Origin: Myrmaecium sp. VS I D KN 1
Taxonomy: Eukaryota; Ascomycota; Dothideomycetes; Valsariales; Valsariaceae
Length of the DNA: 64,000 nucleotides
Assembly: GCA_019775845.1 (NCBI GenBank)
Contig: JADQAV010000018.1
Coordinates: 689,044-753,043 of the forward strand
Direction: 5' to 3'
The notes beneath the pieces were generated by a model. The model had not been told where the DNA came from and did no database searches. It worked only from the letters and a program-made list of their open reading frames with translations. Position numbers and translations under genes: made by a program. Shown in pieces: positions 21,996 to 32,935 of the stretch (its first letter is position 1; every line of letters begins with the position of its first letter).

Positions 21996-22528
21996 ATGTC
22001 GCTCGTCTCCGGAGAGAAGAGCAACTTCCAGTACATCCTTCGGTTGCTCAACACCAACGTCGATGGCAAGCAGAAGGTCATGTACGCCTTGACCAAGATC
22101 AAGGGTGTTGGTCGCCGCTACTCCAACTTGGTCTGCAAGAAGGCCGATGTCGACTTGACCAAGCGGTACGAGTTGCTCAAATCGTAGAATTCGCCTTTCT
22201 GGACGCGGGACTGATTTTTTTTTACAGCGCCGGTGAACTCACCACCGAAGAGCTCGAGCGCATCGTCACCATCATCCAGAACCCCCTCCAGTACAAGATT
22301 CCCGCCTGGTTCCTTAACAGACAGCGTGACATCGTCGATGGCAAGGACAGCCAGGTCCTCGCCAACGGTGTCGACTCCAAGCTCCGTGATGACTTGGAGC
22401 GCCTGAAGAAGATCCGCGCTCACCGTGGTCTCCGTCACTACTGGGGCCTTCGTGTCCGTGGTCAGCACACCAAGACCACTGGCAGGAGGGGCCGCACCGT
22501 CGGTGTCTCCAAGAAGAAGGGTGGTTAA
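21996..22528 (+). CDS. RPS18: 40S ribosomal protein uS13 (S18)
   Basis: uS13 sits in the head of the small ribosomal subunit and touches the P-site tRNA and the large subunit. Two exons (21996-22165 and 22228-22528) make 156 residues, the usual length. Family blocks are intact: [20 protein letters not shown], the helix-hairpin-helix [30 protein letters not shown], and the C-terminal [20 protein letters not shown]. The 62-nt intron ends after a long T tract. A second intron probably lies in the 5' UTR. An earlier reading adding MPI depends on a TTG start and is not used. Confidence 0.98.
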
Positions 22529-23225
22529 ATATGTGCGATGGGCACCGGATTGCTGGCGTGCGGAGGCGGAATCCTTTGGGGTATGGGCGAAGTTCTCAAG
22601 TGGTTTACACAGCAATGGCATTTATTGGTCTTTCATGGTCCTTATGTGCGTCTCTACGCGCGGTGTTGACGGCCTGGAAGCAGGGTGTATGAAAAACAAA
22701 AAAGGAATCCAATCCCACACTTCCAGAACAATGCAGCAGACTACCAATGTTCATCGTTTTGCTACGTGGAGTGTGCTTTGAAGCCGCGACCCTGCATCTC
22801 CTCCCCAGACCCAGCGGCAAGCTTGTCCTTTTACGGGAATTTAACAGGTCGTTTCAGCAATGATTCGACGCCGGATGAAGGTATGGCTCAACCACGTCAC
22901 CCCCCTGCCAGCCAACGGTCATCGCAGGTACCCTCTCGAAACATGCCAGTTCCTCTCCTCTTCCACTCAACCCTTTGTTTGCCACTGCGTTTTCACGACT
23001 ACAGGACCTCTTCACATTCGAACGGAGCTTGACCTGCATCTCATGTACCACAACTAACCAGCGAAGGTCATCATGGGATGAGCATGTGCTTCCCTAGGCC
23101 TCTCCAGATCTGGCAGAGAGGTTGCTGGGCATCGCATATAAGTCTCTGCCGCCGCGAAGAAGACGCGCAGACGCGCATTGCTTAGATTTTCTTATTCTCT
23201 TCTCTTGTTCAAACATCCGTACATC
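22529..23225. other. Intergenic
   Basis: About 0.7 kb between RPS18 and the Ser-run gene. A TATA-like GCATATAAG occurs near 23133-23141, about 85 bp before the next ATG. No gene is supported. Confidence 0.4.
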
Positions 23226-23280
23226 ATGGAGATGCTGAAAGATAATAAAGATATTGCTAGGCCTCGTTCGGCGTTACCCC

Positions 23281-23332
<52 letters not shown>

Positions 23333-23798
23333 GACGACCAGATCTATCCAATCGTCTTCTCCTTTATCACGGCCGGCCTCCGCTCGAACCACTAGACCTT
23401 GGTCACCGGCCCCTTGTGCCGCTCAGCCAAAGCGTGTAACGCCTGTTGCAGCGCATATTGTAATTCCAGCGCATATTGTAATTCCAGCGAGTAGCCCGCC
23501 TTCGCCATCCGCTTGCTCCACCAATTCTTCCATTCCAGACGGGCCGCCCAATCCTCCTTTCTCGCAAAACCGGAATGCTACGGCAAAACGCCAGGCAGAC
23601 GAGGACACCGCCTGGTCTCCAATTGAAGACCCATGGCTCGTCCGAGTCGTCCTCGAGTTGCACGACCGACAGGGCTACGACTGGATGATGCTTGCTGAAC
23701 CTGTTCAGCGTCTCTTCGGCATCGAGACTACGAGCGCCGCTGTGCTCGACATCCTCCAGCGCAACGGACGGATCCAGAGAACCGTGTGGTGGGACTGA
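23226..23798 (+). CDS. Hypothetical protein with Ser run and Myb-like C-terminus
   Basis: A single-exon frame of 190 residues begins MEMLKDNKDIARPRSA. Residues about 21-36 are an uninterrupted Ser run written by a (CAT)n microsatellite at 23281-23332. A perfect 18-nt tandem duplication at 23451-23486 encodes AHIVIP twice. The last 60 residues carry spaced Trp and Leu (SPIEDPWLVRVVLELHDRQG, DWMMLAEPVQRLFG, ILQRNGR), which recalls Myb/SANT-like helical DNA-binding modules; that is inference from spacing only. It has no signal peptide. The protein is probably lineage-restricted, and the repeats should make its length variable between strains. I do not recognise the family. Confidence 0.6.
23281..23332 (+). 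repeat. (CAT)n / (TCA)n microsatellite
   Basis: About 17 uninterrupted trinucleotide units lie inside the coding frame and are read as Ser. The same tract reads as His or Asp runs in other frames, which are shadows. Confidence 0.95.
23451..23486 (+). repeat. Perfect 18-nt tandem duplication
   Basis: Two identical adjacent 18-nt units (GCGCATATTGTAATTCCA) add six residues in frame to the Ser-run protein. The identity of both copies suggests a recent slippage event. Confidence 0.9.
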
Positions 23799-24653
23799 TG
23801 TGCTTGTCTTGGAAAGGAGGCCCCTCCAGTAATCAGCGATATGTCGAGCCTGGAGGCCATCCTCTCCTTTCCCTTAGGTCTTGCTACTACTGGTACTCCT
23901 GGTCATAGCGATGGTGGCAGTTCCTGCATTTGTGAAAGCTGTTCCTCTCCTCCGTTTGTCTTTGCTTGCCTTAATCACGCGCTTCTTCTCTATTCTTTCA
24001 ACGAGTTTCCTCTTCGTACGGTTCCATCGCATGGAGTTTGGGTGCGGGCTCATCCGCTTAACGAATTACGACGTTACGAGTTCAGACGACTGGGTTGGTA
24101 TTCCATCCATGTACGTAGACTTCACGACTGCAATGAATCTCATAGATATCTTTCACCGGCACCATGGAGGCAACGGCAGTACAGGATGCTTACGACCGAG
24201 GATGCGATCGATGTCCGTCTGCCGGCATGCTGACAACTGGGGGAGAATTGCAAACGAATCCGATAACTCCCTTGACCTTTGACATATCGACACGTCGCGC
24301 ATGCGGCTTCGCGGGACTGGATGTCCAAGACCCCAGAAAAACCTCAAGGGCAATCCATATCGAATCTGGACTCAGGTCTAGCCATCGGCCACATTGCCGG
24401 CATCACCACCGGCTATCTAAGACGTTGGCATAGAGTACTATACTTAGATGTATTATATGGGGCCTTAGGAAACGAGGCACATCATGCACTCACGCACTGC
24501 AGCCCCACTTAAAAGACCCTTGGGAAATTCCTTATCGATAACCGCAGGACCCTGCGGGTCGATTAACGAAACTTTCAGCTTTCGCAGTCACTTGTGTGAA
24601 CTACGCTCTCCTCTCCATTATTATTTTGTACGACTCTTCAAAAAACGCTTACC
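23799..24653. other. Intergenic, unresolved
   Basis: About 0.85 kb upstream of PUS7. Two overlapping plus-strand frames at about 23841-24282 exist. One has an ATG but no family features; the other has a hydrophobic run but only a TTG start. Neither is called as a gene. Confidence 0.35.
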
Positions 24654-27084
24654 ATGAGCGATCACGAATCCCAAGATGGGCGACCTACGAAACGGGCTCG
24701 TATTGAGGATGCGACAGAAATTTCGGCCGCGACTGCGCCTGAAGCTCCCGCTGTGAGCAACGGAGAGCAAACGGTGCCGACACCCAGCAATGGGCCTGTT
24801 GATGATTCTGAGACGGCAAAGGAGATTCGGAGTGGAATCACCGTCTACGCTAATCCGGATACTCCTGGCTTTAATGGCATTCTGAAGATGAGGTATATTC
24901 GTACATCAATAGCTTCACTTTCCGCGGGTGTTGCTGACACGAGCTTTGGACAGATACACGGACTTCCTCGTCAATGAGATCATGCCCAATGGCGAAGTCT
25001 GCCACCTTAAGACCTTGGGGACCGGAAAGGAGGGCAGAACCCAGGAGAGCAAGAAGCAGGATGAGGCTCCTGTCCCGCCTGCAACTGAGCAGATCGTGGA
25101 CGCTACGGGAGAGAGCCAATCTCGAAAGGATGAGAAAACTAGCGAAGCTGCGGATCAAAAGGAAACAATCGCCGGCCAAGCGCCTCCGGTGAGTAGAGGA
25201 TAATGACCCCCTGGAATCACGCTGACATATGTGCTTCTTTAGATATCTGAAGCAGATACTGCTGAAGTGAAGGCAATATTTGGTGAGAAAGTCGCTTCTC
25301 AAATCTTCAAGCTCTTCGAGGCCGTCTATAAGCACCCCGAAAGAAAAGCCAGAGATTTCTTTGCCTTATATTCGGAGGTCTTTCAAGACAAGGATGATCG
25401 AACAAAAGCTCACCAAGCTGTGCGCCGGATCTTTCTTGGCAAGCTTTCTACTGAAACAGAGCAAGACGAGACTATTACAATCAAGGCCATGCCTCCGGAT
25501 GTGAGAAATCAAAGAGGTGGAGGCCGCGAGCAACGCGGTGGTAGAAATCAACCCAAGGGCAAGCTCGGCTGGTCTGAGCTTGGAGGAGAGCACTTGCATT
25601 TCACGTTGTACAAGGCGAACAAGGACACTATGGAAGTGGTCTACTATCTTGGAAGCCGTATCAAAGTGGATGCAAAGAACTTCAAGTGGGCAGGCAACAA
25701 GGACAAGAGAGCAGTAACAGTGCAGCGCATCAGCGTCAAGCGTGTGCGCGCCGAAGCGCTCGGAGGCCTACAGAAGGGCTTACGGAACTCTGCTATTGGA
25801 GATTTTGAGTACCGTCCAAATAGCCTTGAGCTTGGCGATCTTCTGGGAAATGAGTTTGTCATCACTCTCCGTGACTGTCATTTCAAGGGCGGGGATGGTT
25901 TGGATTACCCCAAACGCTTCGAACTGGCACAGAAAACTGTCTCAACCGCTGTCGAGAATTTCCGAAAGACCGGATTCATCAACTACTTTGGACTGCAGCG
26001 CTTCGGTACATTTGCCGCCACCACGGATACGATTGGCCTTAAGATGCTTCAAGGAGATCTTGCCGGCGCCGTTGACCTCATCCTCGAATACACTCCTACG
26101 GCCCTTTCCGCCGCTCAGGATGAAAACTCCACCGTGCTCATCTCGCAAGACGACAAGAACCGGGCGCTGGGCCTTCATAAGTGGAAAACGACGCAAAATG
26201 CGCAGGAAGCCCTTGCGATTATTCCCCGCCGATTTGCCGCCGAGCGCTGCATCATCCAGCATCTAGGCAGGAAGAACAAGACAGGCGAACTCCGCTCAAT
26301 CAACGACTACCAGGGTGCCCTCATGATGATTCCGCGGAACCTGCGCGATATGTACTTGCACGCTTATCAGTCGCTTGTCTTCAATGTCATGGCTGGCAAG
26401 CGCTGGGAGCTATATGGAAACCGCGTGGTCGAGGGTGACTTGGTGCTCGTCAATGAGCACAAGGACAAAGAGGTTCAGGAACCGGAGGAGGAAGTTGATG
26501 AGGCCGGCGAGGTCATTATCAAACCTCCATCTGCAGACGCTACGGGTGGCGGCAACCGCCGGGGTAACTTCGAGAGGGCCCGTCCGCTCACGAAGCAGGA
26601 GGCTGAAAGTGGGCAGTATAGCGTCTACGATGTCGTACTTACGCAGCCTGGGTTTGATGTGGAGTACCCCCAAAATGAGATTGGGAAGTACTACGAAGAG
26701 TTCATGAAAAGCGAGAGGGGCGGGGGGCTGGACCCGTATAAGATGGAGAGGAAATGGAGTAGCATCAGCATGCCGGGGGCCTACCGGAAGTTGATGACAA
26801 AAGCGATGAAGGTGGAAGGGGACGTCCGAGAATATGTGAGTGATGAGGAGCAGATGGTGGAGACCGATCTGGAAAAGTTGGAGCGAGAGGCCAAGGAGCA
26901 ATCCAACGGGGAGAAGCAGGACGTGGAGATGGAGAGCATGAAGGAGCAAGAGGGAGAAAAGAAGATTGCAGTCGTACTGAAGCTGCAACTCCCGACAAGC
27001 TGCTTTGCGACGATGGCATTGAGGGAACTGATGAAGGAGAATGGGGTGCGGCTGTATAAGCCCGAATTTTCCGAGGGAAGGTGA
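24654..27084 (+). CDS. PUS7: tRNA/RNA pseudouridine synthase Pus7 (TruD family)
   Basis: Pus7 isomerises uridine to pseudouridine in tRNA, U2 snRNA and mRNA, and is largely nuclear. Three exons (24654-24892, 24954-25188, 25243-27084) join to 771 residues. The TruD catalytic motif KWAGNKDKRAVTVQR is complete, with the presumed nucleophile at about D312. GFINYFGLQRFG and NLRDMYLHAYQSLVFN are further family blocks. The N-terminus has a basic KRARIE patch that could be a nuclear signal. Two low-complexity insertions are present: an acidic Lys/Glu linker in exon 2 and a Gly/Arg-rich RGGGREQRGGR stretch in exon 3. The introns are 61 and 54 nt. Confidence 0.96.
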
Positions 27085-27603
27085 TTCTAGCTGTCGGAAT
27101 ATTTTTGTCCATTTAAAACCGGCTTTGGATTAATCTGTCGGCGTTTGCGGACTCCAGCATCTGGATACTGGACTGGTCCGTGACGTTCTGATCTTCAGAT
27201 GTCTCAGATTACATGCATTCCACTGCAGATCAATTTGTTTTAAACAACATGTATGTATAGAGCGCATGGTGAAGGAATTCTCAAACGATGAAAATTAACG
27301 AAAGTGCCAGAAGCTGAACTGGCCCCGTCACGGCGGGCAGCCTGCATGGATTCAACCCCGTCTGTCTCCACATATTTCGCCGTACGCAATCAATGCGGCA
27401 TAAGGGAGCAATATCAAGCGGAAGAGATCCCGACATTCCTGGCGAGGATTTGGACGTCGTCACTTAGGATTCTTAACTGATGCTGTGGCATCAGACGTAA
27501 ATAGGCACTGGGCCCAGACATGAGCGACTGTGATTCTTCCTTTCAGTGAATTTGATCTTCATATGTTTCTGCATTCATCTCAGTTTCACGACCCGTAAGC
27601 ACC
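27085..27603. other. Intergenic
   Basis: A 0.52-kb spacer between PUS7 and the esterase gene. It holds the esterase promoter by position; I see no gene in it. Confidence 0.4.
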
Positions 27604-28783
27604 ATGATGGAACCGTCACTACTATTGCTTTCCGTAGTATCCAGCCTCATACCTAGCATCGCCGCGGTTCCTTTGACGTCGCAAAGCACAGGTTGGCCAG
27701 GCTGGTCCGGGATCAAGCAGCTCTTCGTTTTTGGGGATTCGTATACGCAGACGGGGTTCAACGTCTCTCTCGAGCAGCCCAATGTGGACAATCCTTTAGG
27801 GAACCCAACGTATCCGTAAGTATCTGCTCGAAGGTTCAATGCCTGCAGACAAGGAGACCCAGCACCCCGCAGTCTAAGTACCTGTGCTAACAGAAACCTT
27901 ATTATAGAGGCTGGACGGCTTCCAATGGTCCCAATTGGGTTGACTTTCTCACAACGACTTATAATGAGTCTCTCCTTTACACCTACAACCTCGCCTACGG
28001 CGGCGCAACGGTGGACTCCGCCCTCGTGGCTCCTTACGCCTCCACCGTGCTCTCCCTGCGCGACCAGATCCTCTCCGAATTCCTCCCGTCGTACACGCCC
28101 AACACCGGCAGCAACCCCACCAGCGTGAGCTGGGACGCCGGGAGCTCCCTCTTCGCGCTCTGGATCGGGATCAACGACATCGGGAACACCTACTGGGCGT
28201 ACCCGAACGCGACGCTGTACGACGCCATCTTCGACGAGTACGCGAACCTGACGGGCGCGCTGTACGACGCGGGCGCGCGCAACTTCGTCTTCCTCAACGT
28301 GCCGGCCATCGAGCGGAGCCCGCTGACGCAGAACCAGGGGAGCGCGACGGAGCAGGGGGTCGCGCTGGAGAAGCAGGCGATCGCTGACTGGAACGGGCGG
28401 GTGGACGATCTGAGGGCTGGCCTGGGAGAGAAGGAGGGGGTGACCACGTTCGGCGTGGACACGTACGCTTTGTTCAACCAGCTGTTGGATCATCCGACCA
28501 GTTGGGAGCAGACCAGCGGGCTGAAGAATACCACGGATTATTGCGAGGCGTACGAGAAGTACGAGTTCTTTTTTTCTCACTTCTCCTGTGATTCACAACG
28601 TCTGATGTTCGAGAAAATCGCTAACACGGGGGCTGTTGCAGTGGAACTCCGGACTGGTACACCTTTTATGAGAGCTGCGGGATCCCGGTAAACGAGTACT
28701 TCTGGCTCAACACCTTGCATCCCACTTTCCCAGTGCACAATGCCACAGCGGCGGAAGTGGCTAAAGTCCTAAAGGCAGAGTAA
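27604..28783 (+). CDS. Secreted SGNH/GDSL esterase, CE16-like
   Basis: This is a secreted carbohydrate or lipid esterase. Three exons (27604-27815, 27908-28558, 28642-28783) join to 334 residues. A signal peptide is evident in MMEPSLLLLSVVSSLIPSIAA. The SGNH blocks are present: FVFGDSYTQTG with the nucleophile Ser, YGGATVD, WIGINDIG with the Asn, and NTLHPTFPVH with the catalytic His two or three residues after Leu. The closing segment YENGTPDWYTFYESCG resembles the carbohydrate esterase 16 acetylesterases of moulds. Several Asn-X-Ser/Thr sites fit secretion. The introns are 92 and 83 nt; splicing the second joins EN to GTP. Substrate (acetylated hemicellulose fragments in CE16) is inferred. 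Confidence 0.9.
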
Positions 28784-29682
28784 TAGCGAAACCAGCTTCA
28801 ACAAAAAGAGAGTGGGACTGAACAGCTTATTTGTCTTGGTGTACTTGGCTCGGCAGGATCGAAGAAGTTATGACCGAATTTTTATGTTAGCTCTCCGATA
28901 AGAACGGTGGAATTAGCGATGTACTTCCTGGTGCTGGGTGATTCCTCTATGGCATGACAACTACCGTGACCAGGCAGGAGAATAACGTATTGTCTATATA
29001 CACTGCCTCTGAATCGATCGTATTATCATGGTTGTACCAGTTCGTAAGCGTATAAGTCCTGCTGTTCGACTAGAGAGCATCGTACTGTCGTACGTCAACC
29101 AGTTTCACAGATACAACAGAGAGGGCGATGATGACTATTGAAGCGTACTTGAAGGCAACAACCCAAAAAGTTCGAGCAAATGGGTATAAAATTAATTACA
29201 AACAACCGTGAGTTGTTATCAAGAGCGCAAAATATGCAGATGACGGGAACAGGTTACAAGAAAGAGAAATATTCAGAAAGAAGAAAAAGAAGAATTACTC
29301 TCTACTTAAAGAGTAAGGCCCACCTACGCAAGGAGCGTGGCCTAAAGAATACCTCTACCCTTCCAATCATGCTCTCTGCTGTGGCGCAAGCAAGAACATT
29401 CGCTGTCAATCCCCCTATTCTCTGAAAGAGTCCTCCACACAAGCGGCATTACTCGTCGATCTCAGAGAGCGACCTTTACTATACAATGATAGGTCTCCTG
29501 ATGTCTCGCAAACAAACTGTCAAGTATGTTCTTTACGCGCGGCAATGTAGCCAAGCGTGAGAGACTGCGGCGACGTGCTGGTCAAAAGCCCTTGATGCGA
29601 GGAGAGGTGTTTAAACCCCAATCAAACTTTCTAAGCCTGGATTTTCCTGATGTCTATTCCCACCTGAGTGAAGAATGGCGTT
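28784..29682. other. Intergenic, convergent 3' ends
   Basis: About 0.9 kb between two converging genes. It includes an A-rich stretch near 29160-29310 and no supported gene or RNA gene. Confidence 0.4.
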
Positions 29683-30564
29683 TCAGACATCGCCCATTTC
29701 CACTTCCTTAGGCGGAACGAGGAAGTCCGCCTCCGGAAAGTCCACGTCGTTCTCCTTATCATCAAATGTCCTTGCCATCTGTGGGGGCTGGAAGTAGCGG
29801 GCAATGTCCGCGTGCCCACGCTCAGGTTGCCGCAACCTCGAAGCAGCGGCACGACCGCCTCGATAGCCTTTGGGCTTCGCGACCGCCCGACCCATTCCGA
29901 AGGCGCTGAGATTGGGCATCGGCGTGTGACTGATAGGATATGTTGTGCGGTTGGCGGACCTCGGGGAAGAGGTAAGAGGATTGTTTGTATCGTCTTCGGA
30001 GTCGGACGCTCTGTCGAGAGCTTCATCGGTGAACGAGCGCTTGAGCGGTTTGCGGGCAGGCGCAGAGTCCGTGGAAAAGGCGCTGATGGTAGACTCCTGC
30101 GACGAGACGAAGTCGTCATGGGAGAAGAGTTGGGCTTGTGCGTCGGGGGGCATCGATGAGTCCAGGGCGCCGTGGTAGGCTGAAGCGAAGACCGGCATGG
30201 TCGATGTCAGGATATCACCGACTTTGTTCAGGCCGCAAAAAGGGGTGAGCTCCGACGGTCGTGAGAAGGGGACGGTAGAGACGGTGGGATTGCTTGTGGT
30301 AGCAGTAGCTGTGGGCGCGATGGTTTTGTGGGTCTTGTAGCCTTCGGGCACCGACTTGCGGACGCGCATGCCCACATTGATCAGAGAGGACTGAACAGAG
30401 GAGGGCACTGCAGGGATCACGGTCTGATCGTTTGCGTTGAGGCCTTGCAGTTGGTTGTCGCTTCTAGCGGAGATGACATCGTTGTTATCGGCGCGAGTGA
30501 AGAAGTTGGTGATGCTCGGTTGAAAGGGCCGCTTGTCACGGTGAGCAGCGGCAGTGGAGGTCAT
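29683..30564 (-). CDS. Dif1/Spd1-like ribonucleotide reductase inhibitor
   Basis: Proteins of this group limit dNTP supply by holding the small RNR subunit in the nucleus or blocking the enzyme. One exon gives 293 residues. The N-terminal KRPFQPSITNFFTR matches the Hug/Dif1-type motif seen in yeast Dif1 and in mould homologues. A second block, INVGMRVRKSVPEGYKT, matches the Sml1/Dif1-type RNR-binding stretch. The rest is Ser/Pro-rich and probably disordered, as is typical of these short-lived regulators. A C-terminal KENDVDFPEADFLVPP segment may be a third contact. An MCB box (ACGCGT) lies 145 bp upstream, which suits a G1/S-regulated gene. The call rests on motif recognition; no enzymatic domain is present. 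Confidence 0.8.
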   Translation of the reverse strand: MTSTAAAHRDKRPFQPSITNFFTRADNNDVISARSDNQLQGLNANDQTVIPAVPSSVQSSLINVGMRVRKSVPEGYKTHKTIAPTATATTSNPTVSTVPFSRPSELTPFCGLNKVGDILTSTMPVFASAYHGALDSSMPPDAQAQLFSHDDFVSSQESTISAFSTDSAPARKPLKRSFTDEALDRASDSEDDTNNPLTSSPRSANRTTYPISHTPMPNLSAFGMGRAVAKPKGYRGGRAAASRLRQPERGHADIARYFQPPQMARTFDDKENDVDFPEADFLVPPKEVEMGDV

Positions 30565-31490
30565 GATGATGCCAGTTGGACAAGGTATGTGGTTTCGGTC
30601 GGTTGAAGGTACTGAAAGCTCAGGCTGTGAGTGGTCCCGCAGACAGGGTGAATGTGGGTTGAGAGCGACGGTTATGAAGGCAGAAAGTAGCGTGGCTGGC
30701 TCGCGTCAACGCGTAAAGTGGTTTGCTGGACCGATTGGACGGCCTGAGGATTAAGGTTTTTCCCCAGCCTCACCATCAGAAGACACGATCAGGCAACTGC
30801 CAGTAGCGTCACCGACCAGCCTGCTTTAGGTACATAATTATTGCTTGTCTATCTTACAATAGTCTCATCCTGCAAATTCTAGGCCTAAAGACACATGATA
30901 TAATTCATGTGGTGGTCTAGATTCCTGGTCTGAACCAGCACGGCTTGAGAAACTGGCCGCATTTGGATCGATGAAAAGAGGTGGGCAAAATGTGCATTGC
31001 TGGCCATGGAAAATCAGATAGAGTACGATACGTCAGAGGGAGTACACCTTTACTAAATGTGCTGGGATTCCGTGAGCTGGATGAGGGAGTTGAAACAGCA
31101 GGCTCGAGCCTGAACAGTTTGTTTCTCCGCATCCAAGTCCGCACGGCTACTTCTATGCAGGAGATTACTGTTTGTGACATCCTCTACATCAGTAAGGACA
31201 TGAAGATGGCAACGCCTACATCGGCGGTGCAAATGATCTTAACGTGTGAAAATGCTTTCATTGCCCTGACTCGATTTTACCCATGACAAAAGATGAAGAA
31301 ACCGCACGGAAGAACGCCAGAGCCTTATGTACACCGAAGATAAAGAAACCAAGCCAGCGGAAATCTAAGAAGACAACGGATGTTTGCTTCGGACAGAAGT
31401 CGTACAACTTCACGCGCAACAACAGCAACACCCGTTCTTCATGCCCAAGAAACTTTACTCACGGTCGTCGAACACAACCCGTGAATGCCA
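30565..31490. promoter_or_regulatory. Upstream region of RNR-inhibitor gene, with MCB box; NOP1 3' flank
   Basis: The perfect hexamer ACGCGT at 30709-30714 is the MluI cell-cycle box bound by MBF in yeasts. It lies 145 bp upstream of the RNR-inhibitor ATG on the minus strand, and a CGCG-containing GCTCGCGTC sits just beside it. The remainder of the 0.9-kb interval shows no gene. Confidence 0.5.
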
Positions 31491-32606
31491 TTACTGCGCT
31501 GACCTCTGGTAGATACCAACAACCATAGCGTGATCTCTCTCAAAGGGCTCGAGGGTAAGCTGCTCCTTGGGCTTGATACGCTCCTCGCGGAGCTTGACAA
31601 CCTCACGGGCAAAGACCGCCTCAGGAGCGGCGGTCGAGTCGATACAGTTGGCCTTGATCGAAACAACGACACCACCACCGATCTTGAGGAAAAGATGGGC
31701 GTTGAGACCAACAATACGGGCCTGATCAGGCTGGGCAACATCCTGATAAAGATATTAGTCATGCGCCTAAGCAATGGAAATACAAGAGTAGCTTACCGCA
31801 AAGATGCAGTCGACCATAGGGACAAGCATGCGGTACTTAAGAGGATGACGAGCATCCTCAACAATGGGGATGACATTGGTGCGCTTAGTAGCCATGTTGA
31901 TCAAGTCACGGCCGGAACGATGAGAGAACTCGACGGCGTAAACGGTACCAGTAGGCCCGACGATATCAGCAACGTGGGAGACGGAGGTACCGGAGGCAGC
32001 ACCAAGGTACAGGACCTTTGAGCCAGGGCCCATATGGATGTTCTCCATACCACCCAGGATACCGGCAGCCAACTTCGAACGGAAGGGGTTCCAGACGCGG
32101 TATTCGGTCTGAGAAGCAGGAGCGTCGCTGCTGGCGTTCTCGGTCGGAACAGAGATGCGCTTTTCGCCGTAGACAGCCTCGCCGGGGGTCAAGTTCTTGG
32201 TGACAAGCATGTCTTCCTTGCCTCTGGCGACGAAGACACCAGCATGGCGGTGGGGCTCGATAATGACCTTCCTTTGCGGTTATTAGCTCTCGCATTCCGC
32301 ACATATTTGCATCCGCAGACACTTACTGTCCGCCCTTTGCGCCGCCGGCAGCACCACCGCGACCTCCTCTGGCACCGCCGCGACCACCACGGCCGCGCGC
32401 ACCTCCCCTTCCACGGTCACCGCCGAAACCACCTGTACAAAGTTAATTTGGGAGCTCTTCAACACAGAGACTGAGATCTAAGCACCTCGTGCACCACCTC
32501 GGCCACCACCGAAGCCGCCGCGACCGCCGCGAGCAGGAGCTCCTCCACGTCCACCACGACCACCACCGCGGGGACCACCACGACCGCCTCTCGGGGTAAA
32601 GGCCAT
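31491..32606 (-). CDS. NOP1: Fibrillarin, rRNA 2'-O-methyltransferase
   Basis: Fibrillarin is the catalytic subunit of box C/D snoRNPs and methylates rRNA riboses in the nucleolus. Four exons (32606-32486, 32432-32327, 32271-31797, 31742-31491) give 317 residues. The first 80 or so residues are the GAR domain, with repeated RGG. Then come [21 protein letters not shown] and the SAM-binding motif [21 protein letters not shown], followed by [14 protein letters not shown] and DARHPLKYR. The introns are 53, 55 and 54 nt; two of them fall in the GAR region. The first has the less usual donor GTGCTT. The gene shares a 329-bp divergent promoter with RPL17. Confidence 0.97.
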
Positions 32607-32935
32607 CTCGAACTTATTAATGTGGGAAGCTGGTAGGAATTGACGGCCTGCGCTTCCTCTCGGAGGCTATAATTGAAGGGATGAGGTAGCGATTTGAAGT
32701 GGGTTGAAGCAGTTGAGGCGACCGGCCAAAGCTTGCCGACTGAAGATTTCTCGAAACTTTTTGGCATGCCAAGACAATTGTCGCTCCGCTAGCCAATCAC
32801 GCCTGCCCAGGCCGACCCGCACACAACGCTTCGAAAATCCAATCGACCAAAAGACTTCATCCCTCCGTGACAAACGAGAATCCCGACCTCAACCAACGAC
32901 GACACCCCCGGACGCATCGCCCAACAATCGCCACG
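32607..32935. promoter_or_regulatory. Divergent promoter, NOP1 / RPL17
   Basis: Only 329 bp separate the two start codons, so fibrillarin and a ribosomal protein share one regulatory region. It contains a CCAAT box in AGCCAATCA at 32791-32799 and a GATGAG core at 32680-32685. GATGAG is the centre of the yeast PAC element found before ribosome-biogenesis genes; the flanks do not match fully. The RPL17 side is pyrimidine-rich. Confidence 0.6.

Noticed and set aside
23192-23439. Poly-His and poly-Asp reading frames over the CAT repeat
   Set aside because: They are shadows of the microsatellite; only the Ser frame extends into a non-repetitive protein with an ATG start.
23841-24282. Two overlapping frames, one hydrophobic, upstream of PUS7
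   Set aside because: The hydrophobic frame has only a TTG start, the other has no family features, and neither shows clear introns.
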